A stretch of 64,000 bases of DNA from Metabacillus litoralis. GTDB taxonomy: Bacteria; Bacillota; Bacilli; Bacillales; Bacillaceae. Below, piece after piece: positions 9,137-18,673 of the stretch (its first letter is position 1; every line of letters begins with the position of its first letter). Made by a program: the position numbers and the translations under genes. The notes below the pieces were generated by a model. That model did no database searches. It worked only from the letters and a program-made list of their open reading frames with translations, and was not told where the DNA came from. The DNA lies in contig NZ_VOQF01000003.1 in assembly GCF_007994985.1 (NCBI RefSeq), positions 124,001 through 188,000 of the forward strand. Direction: 5' to 3'.

Positions 9137-9895
9137 ATGAATACTACATATCCGATTGGAGAATTCGCAAAAAAGACTATGACCACTGTTCGTACTTTGC
9201 ATTATTATGATGAAATTGGAATCTTACATCCCTCTCTAGTTTCTGAAAAAGGTAGAAGATATTACACTGATGACGATATTATTACTTTACAAAAGATCAT
9301 TTCGCTAAAATTTTTAGGCTTCTCTTTAGATGAAATAAAAGAGTTAATAAACTCAAGTAATTGGGATTTAAAAGAGTCTTTGCAATACCAAAAGCAAAAA
9401 ATGATTGAAAAGCAATCACAAATTAAACAAATGATTAAGACACTAGATCATGCAATACACCTTGTTGATGACAATAAAAAAGTTGATTCCTCCATCTTTA
9501 TTTTTCTCATTCACATGATTCAAAATGAAGATGAACAGAAAGAATGGCTCAAAACAATTTTTGACGAAGAAAAAGTACAAAAAATGTATCTTCATAGTGA
9601 TGAAAAACAGAAACAGATTGAAAAATCTTTTTTAGAGTTTTCTTCTACACTTAAAGGTTTATATGGTAAAGATCCCGGATGCTATGAAGTACAACAACTA
9701 ATATATGAATATATACAGCTTACAGAAGAGGTTTCAGGTATGAATATCACCACATTATTAGAAGATATCCCGGAAAATATAGATGATGATCCTTGGTTAT
9801 TTCCTTCACCATTTACAAAGGAGGAAGAAGAGTGGTTAGCTAAAGCCTTCGACATTTATTTAACAAAAATAGGAGTGAACTTAAATGGACGATAA
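9137..9895 (+). CDS. MerR family transcriptional regulator (multidrug-efflux type)
   Basis: A 252-residue regulator. The N-terminal winged helix reads IGEFAKKTMTTVRTLHYYDEIGIL...GRRYYTDDD; a long coiled coil follows at about residues 75-110, and then an all-helical C-terminal half like the TipA-S type effector domain, which binds bulky drug-like ligands. The PWLFPSPFTKEEEEWLAKA ending fits that group. It is preceded by GGAGAGAG and by a MerR promoter whose operator is most likely its own target, giving autoregulation. Its end overlaps the start of the ABC exporter gene by 11 bases. The inducer is unknown; induction of the exporter by its substrate is an inference from context. Confidence 0.88.
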   Translation: MNTTYPIGEFAKKTMTTVRTLHYYDEIGILHPSLVSEKGRRYYTDDDIITLQKIISLKFLGFSLDEIKELINSSNWDLKESLQYQKQKMIEKQSQIKQMIKTLDHAIHLVDDNKKVDSSIFIFLIHMIQNEDEQKEWLKTIFDEEKVQKMYLHSDEKQKQIEKSFLEFSSTLKGLYGKDPGCYEVQQLIYEYIQLTEEVSGMNITTLLEDIPENIDDDPWLFPSPFTKEEEEWLAKAFDIYLTKIGVNLNGR

Positions 9896-11624
9896 ACAAA
9901 TCAAAGGAGAAACAGTAAAAGCATTTTGGAATATGTTAAAGAATTCAAAGCCACCAAAAGGTATCTTAATCATCGCAGTTTTATTAAGCATCGTTGAAAC
10001 AGGTTCAGGTCTTATCGTACCGCTTCTCACTAAAGATTTAGTCGATCAGTTAGCTTCATCTTCATTAGAGTTATCTATCATTCTCGTATTGGCTTTAGCA
10101 TTTGTTTTGCAAGCTGTTACGTCTGGGTTCGCTTATTATTTAATGACATATATAGGTGAAAAGGTGGTCTCATCCATTCGTGAAAGATTATGGGCTCACA
10201 TCCTCAAACTTCCGATACCTTTTTTTGATACATTTGAATCTGGTGAAACAATGAGCAGAGTCACCCAGGATACAAATACAGTAAAAACATTGATCACCCA
10301 GCATATGATTTCTTTTGTTACAGGATTAATCTCCATTTTTGCAACGATTATTATTCTTTGTATAATTGACTGGAAAATGACTGTATTCATGTTATTAGCT
10401 ATCCCTATTTCTTTAGCAGTTTTCATTCCACTTGGCAGAAAAATATTCACGATATCAAAGTTAATGCAAGATGAAATGGCGAGTTTTTCTGGTAATCTAG
10501 GAAGAGTATTATCTGAAATCCGATTGGTTAAAGCTTATCATGCAGAAAAAATAGAGTTAGAGAAAGGGAAAAAAGGGATATCTCATTTATTTGAATTCGG
10601 TCTTAAAGAAGCAAAAATCCAAGCAATTATTTCACCGTTTATGACATTTATCATGATGCTTATGTTGATTATGTTAATTGGTTATGGAGGGGTACGTGTT
10701 TCATCTGGAGAACTTTCAGCTGGCTCATTAGTAGCAATCATTATCTATATGTTTCAGATCATTATTCCTTTTAGCACAATGGCTACTGCTTTTACAGCCT
10801 TTCAAAAAGCAATGGGTGCAACAGAGAGGATCAAAGAAATTTTATCAATTGAAGTTGAAAATCCTTCAAATAAACAAATTGTATCAAACCCATCACAACC
10901 AATTGTATTTAATAAAGTATCTTTTTCCTATAATAAAGATATTATTTTGAAAAATATCTCTCTAGCTATACCTCCTGGGAAAACAACAGCTTTTGTTGGT
11001 CCCAGCGGAAGTGGTAAAACAACGTTATTTTCGCTTTTAGAACGTTTCTATCAAATTGATCATGGCGAAGTGTTCCTAGGTGATAACAATATAGTTGATT
11101 TCGATTTAGAATCTTGGAGAAGTGAAATTGGTTATGTTTCACAGGAAAGTCCTATTATGTCAGGAAGCATAATGGAGAACATAACGTATGGGATAATGAG
11201 GGATGTTTCAATTGAAGAGGTGGAGCAAGCGGCTACGCAAGCAAATGCGATGGAGTTTATTTCACGTTTGCCTCAGGGGTTAAAAACTGAGGTTGGTGAA
11301 AGAGGTATAAAATTATCAGGAGGCCAACGACAAAGGATTGCTATTGCAAGAGCATTGATTAGAAACCCGAAAATACTTTTACTTGATGAAGCCACCTCAA
11401 ATCTTGATAGTTCTTCTGAAAAACTTGTTCAAAAAGCTTTAGAAAACTTAATGATCGGAAGAACAACATTAGTTATTGCACATCGTCTTGCTACTGTTGT
11501 TGAGGCAGATCAGATTGTAGTTCTGGAAAACGGTGAAATTACAGGTATTGGTACACATAAGCAATTATTTGAAAGTCATTCATTGTATAAAGAATTAGCT
11601 GAACAGCAATTACAAACAGCTTGA
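9885..11624 (+). CDS. BmrA-like ABC multidrug exporter (fused membrane and ATPase domains)
   Basis: A 579-residue half-transporter that should work as a homodimer. Six membrane segments occupy roughly residues 25-310, and the ATPase follows with Walker A GPSGSGKTT, signature LSGGQRQRIA, Walker B ILLLDEATSNLD and H-loop AHRLAT. Much of the chain (IPFFDTFESGETMSRVT, GYVSQESPIMSG, TEVGERGI) is like B. subtilis BmrA (YvcC) and lactococcal LmrA, exporters of hydrophobic drugs. It overlaps the MerR gene by 11 bases, so the two are co-transcribed and translationally coupled. B. subtilis bmrA is not at this position, so the pair looks like a local insertion between cotE and mutS. Confidence 0.9.
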   Translation: MDDKQIKGETVKAFWNMLKNSKPPKGILIIAVLLSIVETGSGLIVPLLTKDLVDQLASSSLELSIILVLALAFVLQAVTSGFAYYLMTYIGEKVVSSIRERLWAHILKLPIPFFDTFESGETMSRVTQDTNTVKTLITQHMISFVTGLISIFATIIILCIIDWKMTVFMLLAIPISLAVFIPLGRKIFTISKLMQDEMASFSGNLGRVLSEIRLVKAYHAEKIELEKGKKGISHLFEFGLKEAKIQAIISPFMTFIMMLMLIMLIGYGGVRVSSGELSAGSLVAIIIYMFQIIIPFSTMATAFTAFQKAMGATERIKEILSIEVENPSNKQIVSNPSQPIVFNKVSFSYNKDIILKNISLAIPPGKTTAFVGPSGSGKTTLFSLLERFYQIDHGEVFLGDNNIVDFDLESWRSEIGYVSQESPIMSGSIMENITYGIMRDVSIEEVEQAATQANAMEFISRLPQGLKTEVGERGIKLSGGQRQRIAIARALIRNPKILLLDEATSNLDSSSEKLVQKALENLMIGRTTLVIAHRLATVVEADQIVVLENGEITGIGTHKQLFESHSLYKELAEQQLQTA

Positions 11625-11660
11625 AAAGGAAAACGATAACTTAATAATAGTTCTAATTTT

Positions 11661-11696
11661 TCAAACAAAACCTCTAGAAATAGAGGTTTTGTTTGA
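11661..11696 (+). terminator. Terminator of the MerR/ABC exporter operon
   Basis: A 16-bp perfect stem (TCAAACAAAACCTCTA with its complement) closed by a GAAA tetraloop; T-rich sequence follows. Confidence 0.9.
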
Positions 11697-11718
11697 TTCA
11701 TTTTACAACCTAAGAAAA

Positions 11719-11744
11719 AACTAGGAGGTAATATCCTCCTAGTT
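11719..11744 (-). terminator. Terminator of cotE
   Basis: AACTAGGAGG pairs with CCTCCTAGTT around a 6-base loop, followed on the minus strand by a T-run. The stem includes the cotE stop codon. Confidence 0.85.
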
Positions 11745-12285
11745 ACTCCTCTACATCTCCAACTAAAAACTCTGGATTTAAATCTTCAAATTCGTCATCT
11801 AATTCTTCTTCCCATTCTTCATCATCGTCGCAGCCTTCTGGGTTAACATGAACACAAACTTTAGTTTCACCAATAACTTCTGCAAGATGTTCTCTTTCAG
11901 CTTGAACGATTACTTTATTGCCATTTGGTGATATTGTTACCTCAAGGCAATTTGGCTGTTGAAGTGCTTTGCAGATAACTTCGTGTTCGTCATCAATGAA
12001 ATTGTCATCTTTGTAACGAAGTTTTATTACGTCGACATATGTTACACGTTCAGTCACAACTTCTGTTTTTGTGTTTTCGTTGTAAGAATACCAAACGTTA
12101 ATGTCATAAGTACCTTCTACTTCAACTGTTTTTCCATTCTTATGAGCATCATAATTATGGTTAATAATCCAGCCACCTAAAATGCTCGCAGGTTTTTGCG
12201 ATGGTGAAATCGTATGTGTACATTGTGTAAACTTGCGGCCTTTCGCAACAACTGCTTTTGTGATAATCTCTCTGTATTCAGACAT
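11743..12285 (-). CDS. cotE: Outer spore coat morphogenetic protein CotE
   Basis: CotE organises assembly of the outer spore coat on the forespore surface. The 180-residue length and sequence fit: [19 protein letters not shown] at the N-terminus, [11 protein letters not shown] near residue 35, and the very acidic C-terminal tail ([18 protein letters not shown]), which in B. subtilis CotE recruits other coat proteins. The gene lies between ymcA and mutS as in B. subtilis, except that the MerR/ABC pair now separates it from mutS. Expression should be mother-cell specific; a possible sigma-E -10 element is noted upstream. Confidence 0.96.
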   Translation of the reverse strand: MSEYREIITKAVVAKGRKFTQCTHTISPSQKPASILGGWIINHNYDAHKNGKTVEVEGTYDINVWYSYNENTKTEVVTERVTYVDVIKLRYKDDNFIDDEHEVICKALQQPNCLEVTISPNGNKVIVQAEREHLAEVIGETKVCVHVNPEGCDDDEEWEEELDDEFEDLNPEFLVGDVEE

Positions 12286-12708
12286 TCGAGCATACCCTCC
12301 TCAATAAATCTTCATTAAATCCTATGTTAGGCTAGTAACATATGTGCTAAATAATAAAATGAATTGATGACATGAGTATCCAATTCATGAAACTTTATAG
12401 TTCATTGTATGCTGCATTGATGCAATATGTGCCTAAAAAACAAAAAAGGTGCATGTTCTTAAAAAAAGTGAAAGCCTATCTTTACTTCAACATAATAATT
12501 GCAAAGACACCAAAATGATTTTCAACTTGAATTTCTTCTAGTGTTTCAAAGAAATTTATGTCCAAATAAGCCTAAATATGCATAATTAATTAATTTTTTA
12601 TAGTCTATTTACTTGTAGTGTTTAAGGGATCCCGTTATACCGATAACCTGACTACATTAGATGTCTATTTAGAAAAGAGAATTTTACTTAATGGAAAGAA
12701 GGCATAAA
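12286..12708. other. cotE upstream region, non-coding
   Basis: About 420 bases, A+T rich. Besides the sigma-E-like element at 12404-12428 I see no gene, repeat or convincing RNA structure. Confidence 0.5.
12404..12428 (-). promoter_or_regulatory. Possible sigma-E promoter of cotE
   Basis: On the minus strand CATACAAT (12404-12411) is a perfect sigma-E -10. ATATT (12424-12428) upstream could be the -35, but 12 bases between them is about two short of the norm. B. subtilis cotE is known to have sigma-E and sigma-K promoters. The start would be about 115 bases before the ATG. Confidence 0.4.
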
Positions 12709-12740
12709 AAAGAGGCATGCGTTATTTTGCATGCCTCTTT
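12709..12740 (-). terminator. Terminator of miaB-ymcA
   Basis: AAAGAGGCATGC pairs with GCATGCCTCTTT over an 8-base loop, followed on the minus strand by TTTTATGCC. Confidence 0.85.
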
Positions 12741-12747
12741 CTTAAAT

Positions 12748-13182
12748 TTATGAACAGCTACCGCCAGTCGAGCTACGGACCTTCGAACCTGTTTCACCAG
12801 CTAAAAGGTCTCCACCAGTAGAAGAGATTACTTCATTTGTCACTTTGTTTGAAATTGTATGTGATACAAGCTGAAGTAAATCATTTACTTCAATTTGAGA
12901 ATCTTGAAATTCCTGAATGATTGGAAGTTCATCTAATTGATTTTGAATCTTTTCAATTTTTTCTTCTACCTGTTTTAAAGCTTCGTGTTTTCCATAATGT
13001 TGGAAGTTTACAGCTTGCTTTTGCAAGCTTTTTATACTTGAAATCATTTCACGGATTTTTTGATTTTCATTAATTTGTGCTTCAGCACGTTTAAAGAAAT
13101 CAACCTCGTTAGATTCAGAAATCATTTGTGCCAATTCACGTGCTTTTGCTACGATATCTTCTTTTGAATATAATGTTGTCAT
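12748..13182 (-). CDS. ymcA: RicA (YmcA), subunit of the RicAFT regulatory complex
   Basis: A 144-residue, largely helical protein of the YlbF/YmcA family. Long coiled coil-like segments (residues 15-105) carry NEVDFFKRAEAQI and KSLQKQAVNFQHYGK. With YlbF and YaaT it forms the Ric complex of B. subtilis, which binds Fe-S clusters, helps RNase Y process mRNAs and is needed for sporulation, competence and biofilm formation. The C-terminal STGGSCS has a cysteine of the kind used for cluster binding. It starts one base after the miaB stop, so the two are co-expressed. RNase Y is also in this window. Confidence 0.92.
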   Translation of the reverse strand: MTTLYSKEDIVAKARELAQMISESNEVDFFKRAEAQINENQKIREMISSIKSLQKQAVNFQHYGKHEALKQVEEKIEKIQNQLDELPIIQEFQDSQIEVNDLLQLVSHTISNKVTNEVISSTGGDLLAGETGSKVRSSTGGSCS

Positions 13183-13183
13183 C

Positions 13184-14710
13184 TTAGTTCACCTCAACCG
13201 CTTCTTCTACCATTTCTCCATTAAGCGTCCATGTTTTTGCTTTCGTTATTTTAACTTTTACAATTTGCCCAATGGCAGATTTTGGTGCCTTAAAGTTTAC
13301 TAGCTTGCTTTTCTCAGTATAACCTGCGAGAACATCAGGGTTATTTTTACTTTCACCTTCAACAAGAACATTAACAATTTTACCTTCATATTCTTTTAGC
13401 TTTTTAGCTGATGTTTCATTCACCAAAGCATTTAAGCGTTGAAGACGTTCTTTTTTCACTTCCATCGGTACATTATCCTCCATTTTAGCAGCAGGTGTAC
13501 CTTCACGAGGTGAGTAAATAAAAGTATAAGCACTATCAAACTCTACTTCTCGATATAATGAAAGTGTTTCTTCAAATTGTTCTTCTGTTTCGTTAGGGAA
13601 TCCAACAATAATATCTGTTGTTAGAGATGCATTTGGCATTGCTTCTTTAATTTTACGCACAAGCTCTAAATAATGTTCACGACTGTATTTACGAGCCATA
13701 ATCTTTAGGATGTCCGTACTACCTGATTGAACTGGTAAATGAATATGATCTAAAAGATTTCCACCTTTTGCTAATACTTCGATTAAATGATCATCAAAAT
13801 CTCTTGGATGACTTGTCGTAAAACGAAGTCTTGGAATATCAATTTTTGAGATTTCATCCATCAAGTGTGCTAAACCATACTCAATATCTTCGAAATCCTT
13901 ACCATATGCATTAACATTTTGACCAAGAAGTGTAATTTCTTTGTAGCCCTGTGAAGCTAAATGACGAACTTCTTGAATGATTTCCTCTGGACGTCTGCTT
14001 CGTTCTTTACCACGTGTGTAAGGAACAATACAGTACGTACAGAACTTATCACAGCCATACATAATGTTTACCCATGCCTTAATATTACCTTTACGGACTT
14101 TTGGAAGGTTTTCAATAACATCTCCTTCTTTAGACCATACTTCTACAACCATTTCTTTAGACATATAAGCTTCATGAAGAATGCTAGGTAGTCTGTGAAT
14201 ATTATGTGTACCAAAGATCATATCAACAAATGGGTGAACCTTTAGTATACGATTAACAACAGACTCTTCCTGTGACATGCATCCACAAACACCTAATAAT
14301 AAGTCAGGTCTTCTTTTCTTTAAAGTCTTTAAATGACCAAGCTCCCCAAACACTTTGTTCTCTGCATTTTCACGAATTGCGCAAGTATTTAAAAGAATAA
14401 CATTGGCATCTTCAACACCATCAGTTGGCTCATAACCCAGTGCCATGAAAATACCCGCCATAACCTCTGTGTCATGTTCATTCATTTGACACCCATAAGT
14501 GCGGATGTAAAACTTCTTACCTTGTCCCATTGCTCTATATTCTTCAGGAATCGAAAAACCGTCGTATTTTACTTCTTCTTTACCACGTTTTTTTGCATCC
14601 TTTAGAGAAGGAGGCATGTACACGGCTTGGAAATACTGGCTGTAGTCCTTATCGGATTTTTTGTCCGAAGGATTTACTTGAGTACTTTCCTTACGCTGTT
14701 GTTCATTCAT
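13184..14710 (-). CDS. miaB: tRNA-2-methylthio-N6-dimethylallyladenosine synthase MiaB
   Basis: MiaB adds the methylthio group to the isopentenylated A37 made by MiaA. The 508-residue protein has a Bacillus-type N-terminal extension (about 65 residues). An UPF0004 domain follows with three cluster cysteines ([22 protein letters not shown]), then the radical-SAM core with [15 protein letters not shown] (CxxxCxxC) and a C-terminal TRAM domain (from about residue 440). It is transcribed with ymcA (one-base gap). Both enzymes of this modification, MiaA and MiaB, are in the window but not adjacent. Confidence 0.97.
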   Translation of the reverse strand: MNEQQRKESTQVNPSDKKSDKDYSQYFQAVYMPPSLKDAKKRGKEEVKYDGFSIPEEYRAMGQGKKFYIRTYGCQMNEHDTEVMAGIFMALGYEPTDGVEDANVILLNTCAIRENAENKVFGELGHLKTLKKRRPDLLLGVCGCMSQEESVVNRILKVHPFVDMIFGTHNIHRLPSILHEAYMSKEMVVEVWSKEGDVIENLPKVRKGNIKAWVNIMYGCDKFCTYCIVPYTRGKERSRRPEEIIQEVRHLASQGYKEITLLGQNVNAYGKDFEDIEYGLAHLMDEISKIDIPRLRFTTSHPRDFDDHLIEVLAKGGNLLDHIHLPVQSGSTDILKIMARKYSREHYLELVRKIKEAMPNASLTTDIIVGFPNETEEQFEETLSLYREVEFDSAYTFIYSPREGTPAAKMEDNVPMEVKKERLQRLNALVNETSAKKLKEYEGKIVNVLVEGESKNNPDVLAGYTEKSKLVNFKAPKSAIGQIVKVKITKAKTWTLNGEMVEEAVEVN

Positions 14711-14922
14711 TCTGTCATTCTCCTTTCAAACTACCTTTTACCTTTTTCTACAAAAATCATATCGTCTTAGCAAAGCTAAAAACTTTAATGGTCAGCTTTT
14801 AAAAATCTATAAAAAATTTATTGAAACATACAACTAAATAGTATATCGCTTATATTGTGAGAAGACAATCTTTAATAGAATCTGTAAGGAAATTGTACAC
14901 GTTTTTCACTAAAAATGCTAAT

Positions 14923-17082
14923 CTAGTTTTTGGTATGTGCTGACTCAAAAATAAATTGAATTTTCCCTTCTTTCCAATCTAACTTTGCATCAAACGTCTT
15001 ATCTCCTTTTTTAAATCCTTTTATTAAATTTGTTTGATCTCCCTTTAATAGTTTCTGAATATTAGTTTGTGAAATTTTCTTGCTAAGAATTATCTTTGAT
15101 ATTGTAAAATTGCATTTTGTTTGTTTATAGTTCGTACATCCGTAGAATTCACCTTTATCAACAATATCACCATCACACAATTTACATTTACCTACATTTT
15201 TCCCAATCGAGTAGCGCGAAGTAGTCCGTTGTATTGACTCAACATTAAGTCCTTCAAAGTTCCATGTTGTTGCAATAGAAATAGCATCTGACACGATTTT
15301 AGTTGATAGTTTTTTAGTTTGCTCCATAAATAAAGCTGGTGAGGCTTGTCCTTCACCTATTTCTGATAAACGTTGCTCCCATTTAGCGGTCATTTCTGGA
15401 GAAGCTAAAACATGATCACCTACAGCTTCTATAAGAACTTTCCCTTTATCTGTTGCAAATACTTGATTCTTCTTTACTTCGATGTACTTACGATCTTGTA
15501 GCATTGTAATAATCCCAGCTCGTGTTGCTTCTGTTCCCAAACCTTCAACCTTACTTAAGATTTTTTCTAATTCATCGTTATCTAAATATTTTCCAGCCGT
15601 TTTCATTAAAGTGATTAACTGACCCTCTGTATATCGTTTAGGCGGCTGTGTTTTACCTTCCTTTGTTTCAATTTTGTCTACATGCCCTTTGTCACCTTTT
15701 TGGACATTCGGAAGTAATTCATCTTTTTCTTTATCGTCTTGAAAAATAACTTTACGCCAGCCTTCTTGGATCTGTTGTTTACCCTTTGTAATAAATTCTG
15801 CACGTCCATCAACCAAAGTAGATAAAGTCGAATAATCAAAAATCGCCTTTTCATAATGTGCTGCGATTAATCTTCGAACTATCATGTCATACATTTTTTG
15901 TTCATCACCAGACATACGTTTTGGATCTCTGACTTGTTCAGTTGGAATAATGGCATAGTGATCTGTTACCTTTTTTTCATTAACATACCTTGTATTATTT
16001 AATATTGATTGTTTAGGTAAAGGAAAAAGATCTTTATACTCTTCAAATTGACTAAGCTTTGTTAATATATCCGGAAATTGTTCAGCTTCTCCTTTGGTAA
16101 CATAAGTCGAATCACTACGCGGATAAGATACGATACCTTTTTGATAAAGTGATTGAACAATATCTAATGTTTTCTTAGGTGAAAATTTAAATGCTTTATT
16201 CGCTGTTGCTTGTAAAGATGATAAATTAAAAAGTAACGGTGGTTGATATTCCTTGCGCTCAGTTATTAGCTCTTTTATTTCTGCTGGCTTATCCTGACAA
16301 AATGAGGCTATTTTTCGTGCAAGTTCCTCTTCCAACACACGCGTTTGGTTATCTTTTTGCCATTTTCCTTTATATTTCTTTCCATTCACTTTAAATGTCG
16401 CAATAATTTCCCAAAAGGGCTCAGGCTTAAAATGTTCAATCTCTTTTTCTCTTTTTACGATTAAAGCAAGTGTTGGTGTTTGTACACGACCTGCTGAAAA
16501 AACATCATTCATTCCTTTTTGCTTGAGTAGAAGCGAATATACTCTAGAAGCATTCATGCCTACTAACCAGTCTGCACAAGCACGTGAATAGGCTTCATAA
16601 TAGAGATTTTTGGTTCTTTCATCATCGAGTAATTGCCGAAAGCCTTCGAGAATAGAAGCAGGCGTTAATGATGATATCCACAGTCTTTTCAGAGGCTTTT
16701 TCACACCAGATAAGCTGATGATGTTACGAATGATTAGTTCCCCTTCTCGTCCAGCATCACCAGCATGTATGATTTCATTAACAGATGGGTTTTTAAGAAG
16801 CTGATTAACGACATTGAATTGCTTTGTTTTTGATTTTGTCACTTCATATTGAAATTTCTCTGGAATAATTGGCAACATGGAAAGCGACCATTTTTTCCAC
16901 TCAGCTTTATAAACTTCCGGTGCACTTAATTGAGTCAAATGACCGATAGCCCACGTACAATAAGCTCCATTTGGAAACAGATCATTAGGCTTTATTTCAA
17001 AATAACCATCTCTTTTAACTCTTTGAAATTGAGCGCACAGTGTTGCGGCTTGATCTGGTTTCTCTGCAATGATTACTTTCAT
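14923..17082 (-). CDS. topB: DNA topoisomerase III
   Basis: A type IA topoisomerase of 719 residues that relaxes negative supercoils and unlinks single-stranded junctions. The Toprim domain has IIAEKPDQA and HAGDAGREGELI. The catalytic tyrosine is in IVSYPRSDSTY (about residue 320), and FSAGRVQTPTLA lines the active site. The C-terminus has one zinc-ribbon-like segment (CKLCDGDIVDKGEFYGC, then C) and a short basic domain. Length and layout match Bacillus TopB, usually 720-730 residues. It stands between miaB and the dehydrogenase gene with its own upstream space; B. subtilis topB is elsewhere, so this is a rearranged position. Confidence 0.95.
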   Translation of the reverse strand: MKVIIAEKPDQAATLCAQFQRVKRDGYFEIKPNDLFPNGAYCTWAIGHLTQLSAPEVYKAEWKKWSLSMLPIIPEKFQYEVTKSKTKQFNVVNQLLKNPSVNEIIHAGDAGREGELIIRNIISLSGVKKPLKRLWISSLTPASILEGFRQLLDDERTKNLYYEAYSRACADWLVGMNASRVYSLLLKQKGMNDVFSAGRVQTPTLALIVKREKEIEHFKPEPFWEIIATFKVNGKKYKGKWQKDNQTRVLEEELARKIASFCQDKPAEIKELITERKEYQPPLLFNLSSLQATANKAFKFSPKKTLDIVQSLYQKGIVSYPRSDSTYVTKGEAEQFPDILTKLSQFEEYKDLFPLPKQSILNNTRYVNEKKVTDHYAIIPTEQVRDPKRMSGDEQKMYDMIVRRLIAAHYEKAIFDYSTLSTLVDGRAEFITKGKQQIQEGWRKVIFQDDKEKDELLPNVQKGDKGHVDKIETKEGKTQPPKRYTEGQLITLMKTAGKYLDNDELEKILSKVEGLGTEATRAGIITMLQDRKYIEVKKNQVFATDKGKVLIEAVGDHVLASPEMTAKWEQRLSEIGEGQASPALFMEQTKKLSTKIVSDAISIATTWNFEGLNVESIQRTTSRYSIGKNVGKCKLCDGDIVDKGEFYGCTNYKQTKCNFTISKIILSKKISQTNIQKLLKGDQTNLIKGFKKGDKTFDAKLDWKEGKIQFIFESAHTKN

Positions 17083-17248
17083 CTATTATCACCTTATATT
17101 ATTAATCTACGAATCATTTATCTTCTTCTACTAGTTTACTTTATTTTTGTTAAGATTAAAAATGTACGAAAATTCATTTTATAGGGTATCTATTAGCTTT
17201 GTCACTTAAAAATTTACATGAAGCATCTAAAAAACAAAAAAAAGACCA

Positions 17249-17278
17249 ACATAGTAAGGTATACAGCCTTATCTATGT
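17249..17278 (-). terminator. Terminator of the zinc dehydrogenase gene
   Basis: ACATAGTAAGG pairs with CCTTA-T-CTATGT (one bulge) and is followed on the minus strand by a long T-run (complement of 17229-17243). Confidence 0.75.
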
Positions 17279-17294
17279 CAGCTTATTTAATAAC

Positions 17295-18428
17295 TTATGG
17301 TTTTAATACAACCTTTATACACTGGTCATCATGACCGTTAAAGATTTTATATGCATGTTCTGCATCATCTAATGAAGTTTTATGTGTAATAATCTCTTGA
17401 GGATCAATTTCTTTACTCGTAATCATATCATATAGCTTTGGCATTATTGGGATAATTGGAGCCTGACCCATTTTGAGTGAAATGTTTCTTGCAAAAAAGG
17501 CTCCTAGTGGAAAGTTATTATAATTTGCTCCATAAACACCCGTAAGCTGGACTGTTCCACATTTTCTTACAGCTTTTGTTGCAATTTGTATAGCTCCTAT
17601 TGTTCCACCTTGTAGCTTTAACTTTTGCTCTATATATTCTAATGGAGATTTTTTCCCGTCCATACCAACACAATCTATCACAACATCTGCTCCACCGTGT
17701 GTGATTTCTTTCAAGTGTTCTCCCATATCAGGAAATTCTGTAAAGTTGAACGTTTCAACTTTGTTCTTTTCTTTTGCATGATTTAATCGATATGCTTCAT
17801 AATCAACAGCAATAACTCGTTTTGCGCCCTTCATCCAAGCAAACTTTTGAGCCATTAATCCTACAGGACCACTACCTAGTACGATAACTGTATCATCTTT
17901 TTTGACTTCTGCATGCTCAACACTCCAGTAAGCAGTTGGTAGTACATCTGATAAAAAAAGAAGTGACTCGTCTTCTAATTCACAAGACTCTGGAATTAAA
18001 AATGGTGTGTAATTACCAAAAGGAACCTTTAAATATTCAGCCTGTCCACCTGGATGATTACCGAATTTTTCGGTATATCCAAATAATCCACCAGAATCAT
18101 AATGAGGGTTTGAATTGTCGCATTGACTTGTTAAATCACTTTGACAATAAACACATTCCCCACAAGATACATTAAACGGAATGACAACTCTGTCACCTTT
18201 TTTTACTTTTGTTACATCTGGACCCACTTCTTCGACAATGCCCATAGGTTCATGACCAATAATATACCCTTCTGGTAATGGCATATTACCTTGGTATAAA
18301 TGTAGGTCAGATCCACAAATTGCTGTAGACGTAATTTTAACAATAATATCATCTTTTTTCTCAAGCTTTGCATCTGGTACTTCTTTGACAGCAACATTAT
18401 TTGGGCTTTGATATGTTACAGCTTTCAT
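17295..18428 (-). CDS. Zinc-dependent alcohol/formaldehyde dehydrogenase, AdhB-like
   Basis: A medium-chain dehydrogenase of 377 residues. Catalytic-zinc ligands lie in AICGSDLH and GHEPMG, and the structural-zinc cysteines in CGECVYCQSDLTSQC. The Rossmann motif is LGSGPVGL. The insertion around NFPLGAFFARN and the GGADVVIDCVGMDG segment place it with glutathione-independent formaldehyde dehydrogenases and B. subtilis AdhB (YraB), rather than with threonine dehydrogenase, which is also in this window. The natural substrate is unknown. Of two adjacent ATG codons I chose the second (18428), 7 bases after GGAG and matching the family's MKAVTY start. Monocistronic, between topB and kbl. Confidence 0.88.
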   Translation of the reverse strand: MKAVTYQSPNNVAVKEVPDAKLEKKDDIIVKITSTAICGSDLHLYQGNMPLPEGYIIGHEPMGIVEEVGPDVTKVKKGDRVVIPFNVSCGECVYCQSDLTSQCDNSNPHYDSGGLFGYTEKFGNHPGGQAEYLKVPFGNYTPFLIPESCELEDESLLFLSDVLPTAYWSVEHAEVKKDDTVIVLGSGPVGLMAQKFAWMKGAKRVIAVDYEAYRLNHAKEKNKVETFNFTEFPDMGEHLKEITHGGADVVIDCVGMDGKKSPLEYIEQKLKLQGGTIGAIQIATKAVRKCGTVQLTGVYGANYNNFPLGAFFARNISLKMGQAPIIPIMPKLYDMITSKEIDPQEIITHKTSLDDAEHAYKIFNGHDDQCIKVVLKP

Positions 18429-18631
18429 CATAACACTCCAATCTGTATCAATTCATCTAGTTAAGTATGCCCAGAATATGTATATAGATTTATTAAATTT
18501 AGGATAAAATCGATTATTAATAATTAAATCTGCTCCACTCTCAAAAAAAAAAAAAAAAGAATAACACCTATCTTTCCAAACGTAGATATCTTTCAAAAAC
18601 TCTACAATAAAACTTTTAAGGTTTATGGTTT

Positions 18632-18671
18632 AAAATAAAAACAGTACTCAGAAAAGTACTGTTTTTATTTT
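18632..18671 (-). terminator. Terminator of tdh-kbl
   Basis: A 17-bp perfect stem (AAAATAAAAACAGTACT and complement), loop CAGAAA, two bases beyond the kbl stop. An A-run of about 16 bases lies near 18543-18558. Confidence 0.9.
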
Positions 18672-18673
18672 CT

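Noticed and set aside
18543-18558. Run of about 16 A's between kbl and the dehydrogenase gene as a phase-variation tract
   Set aside because: It is intergenic, downstream of kbl and far from any promoter element; it could also be a sequencing length error.
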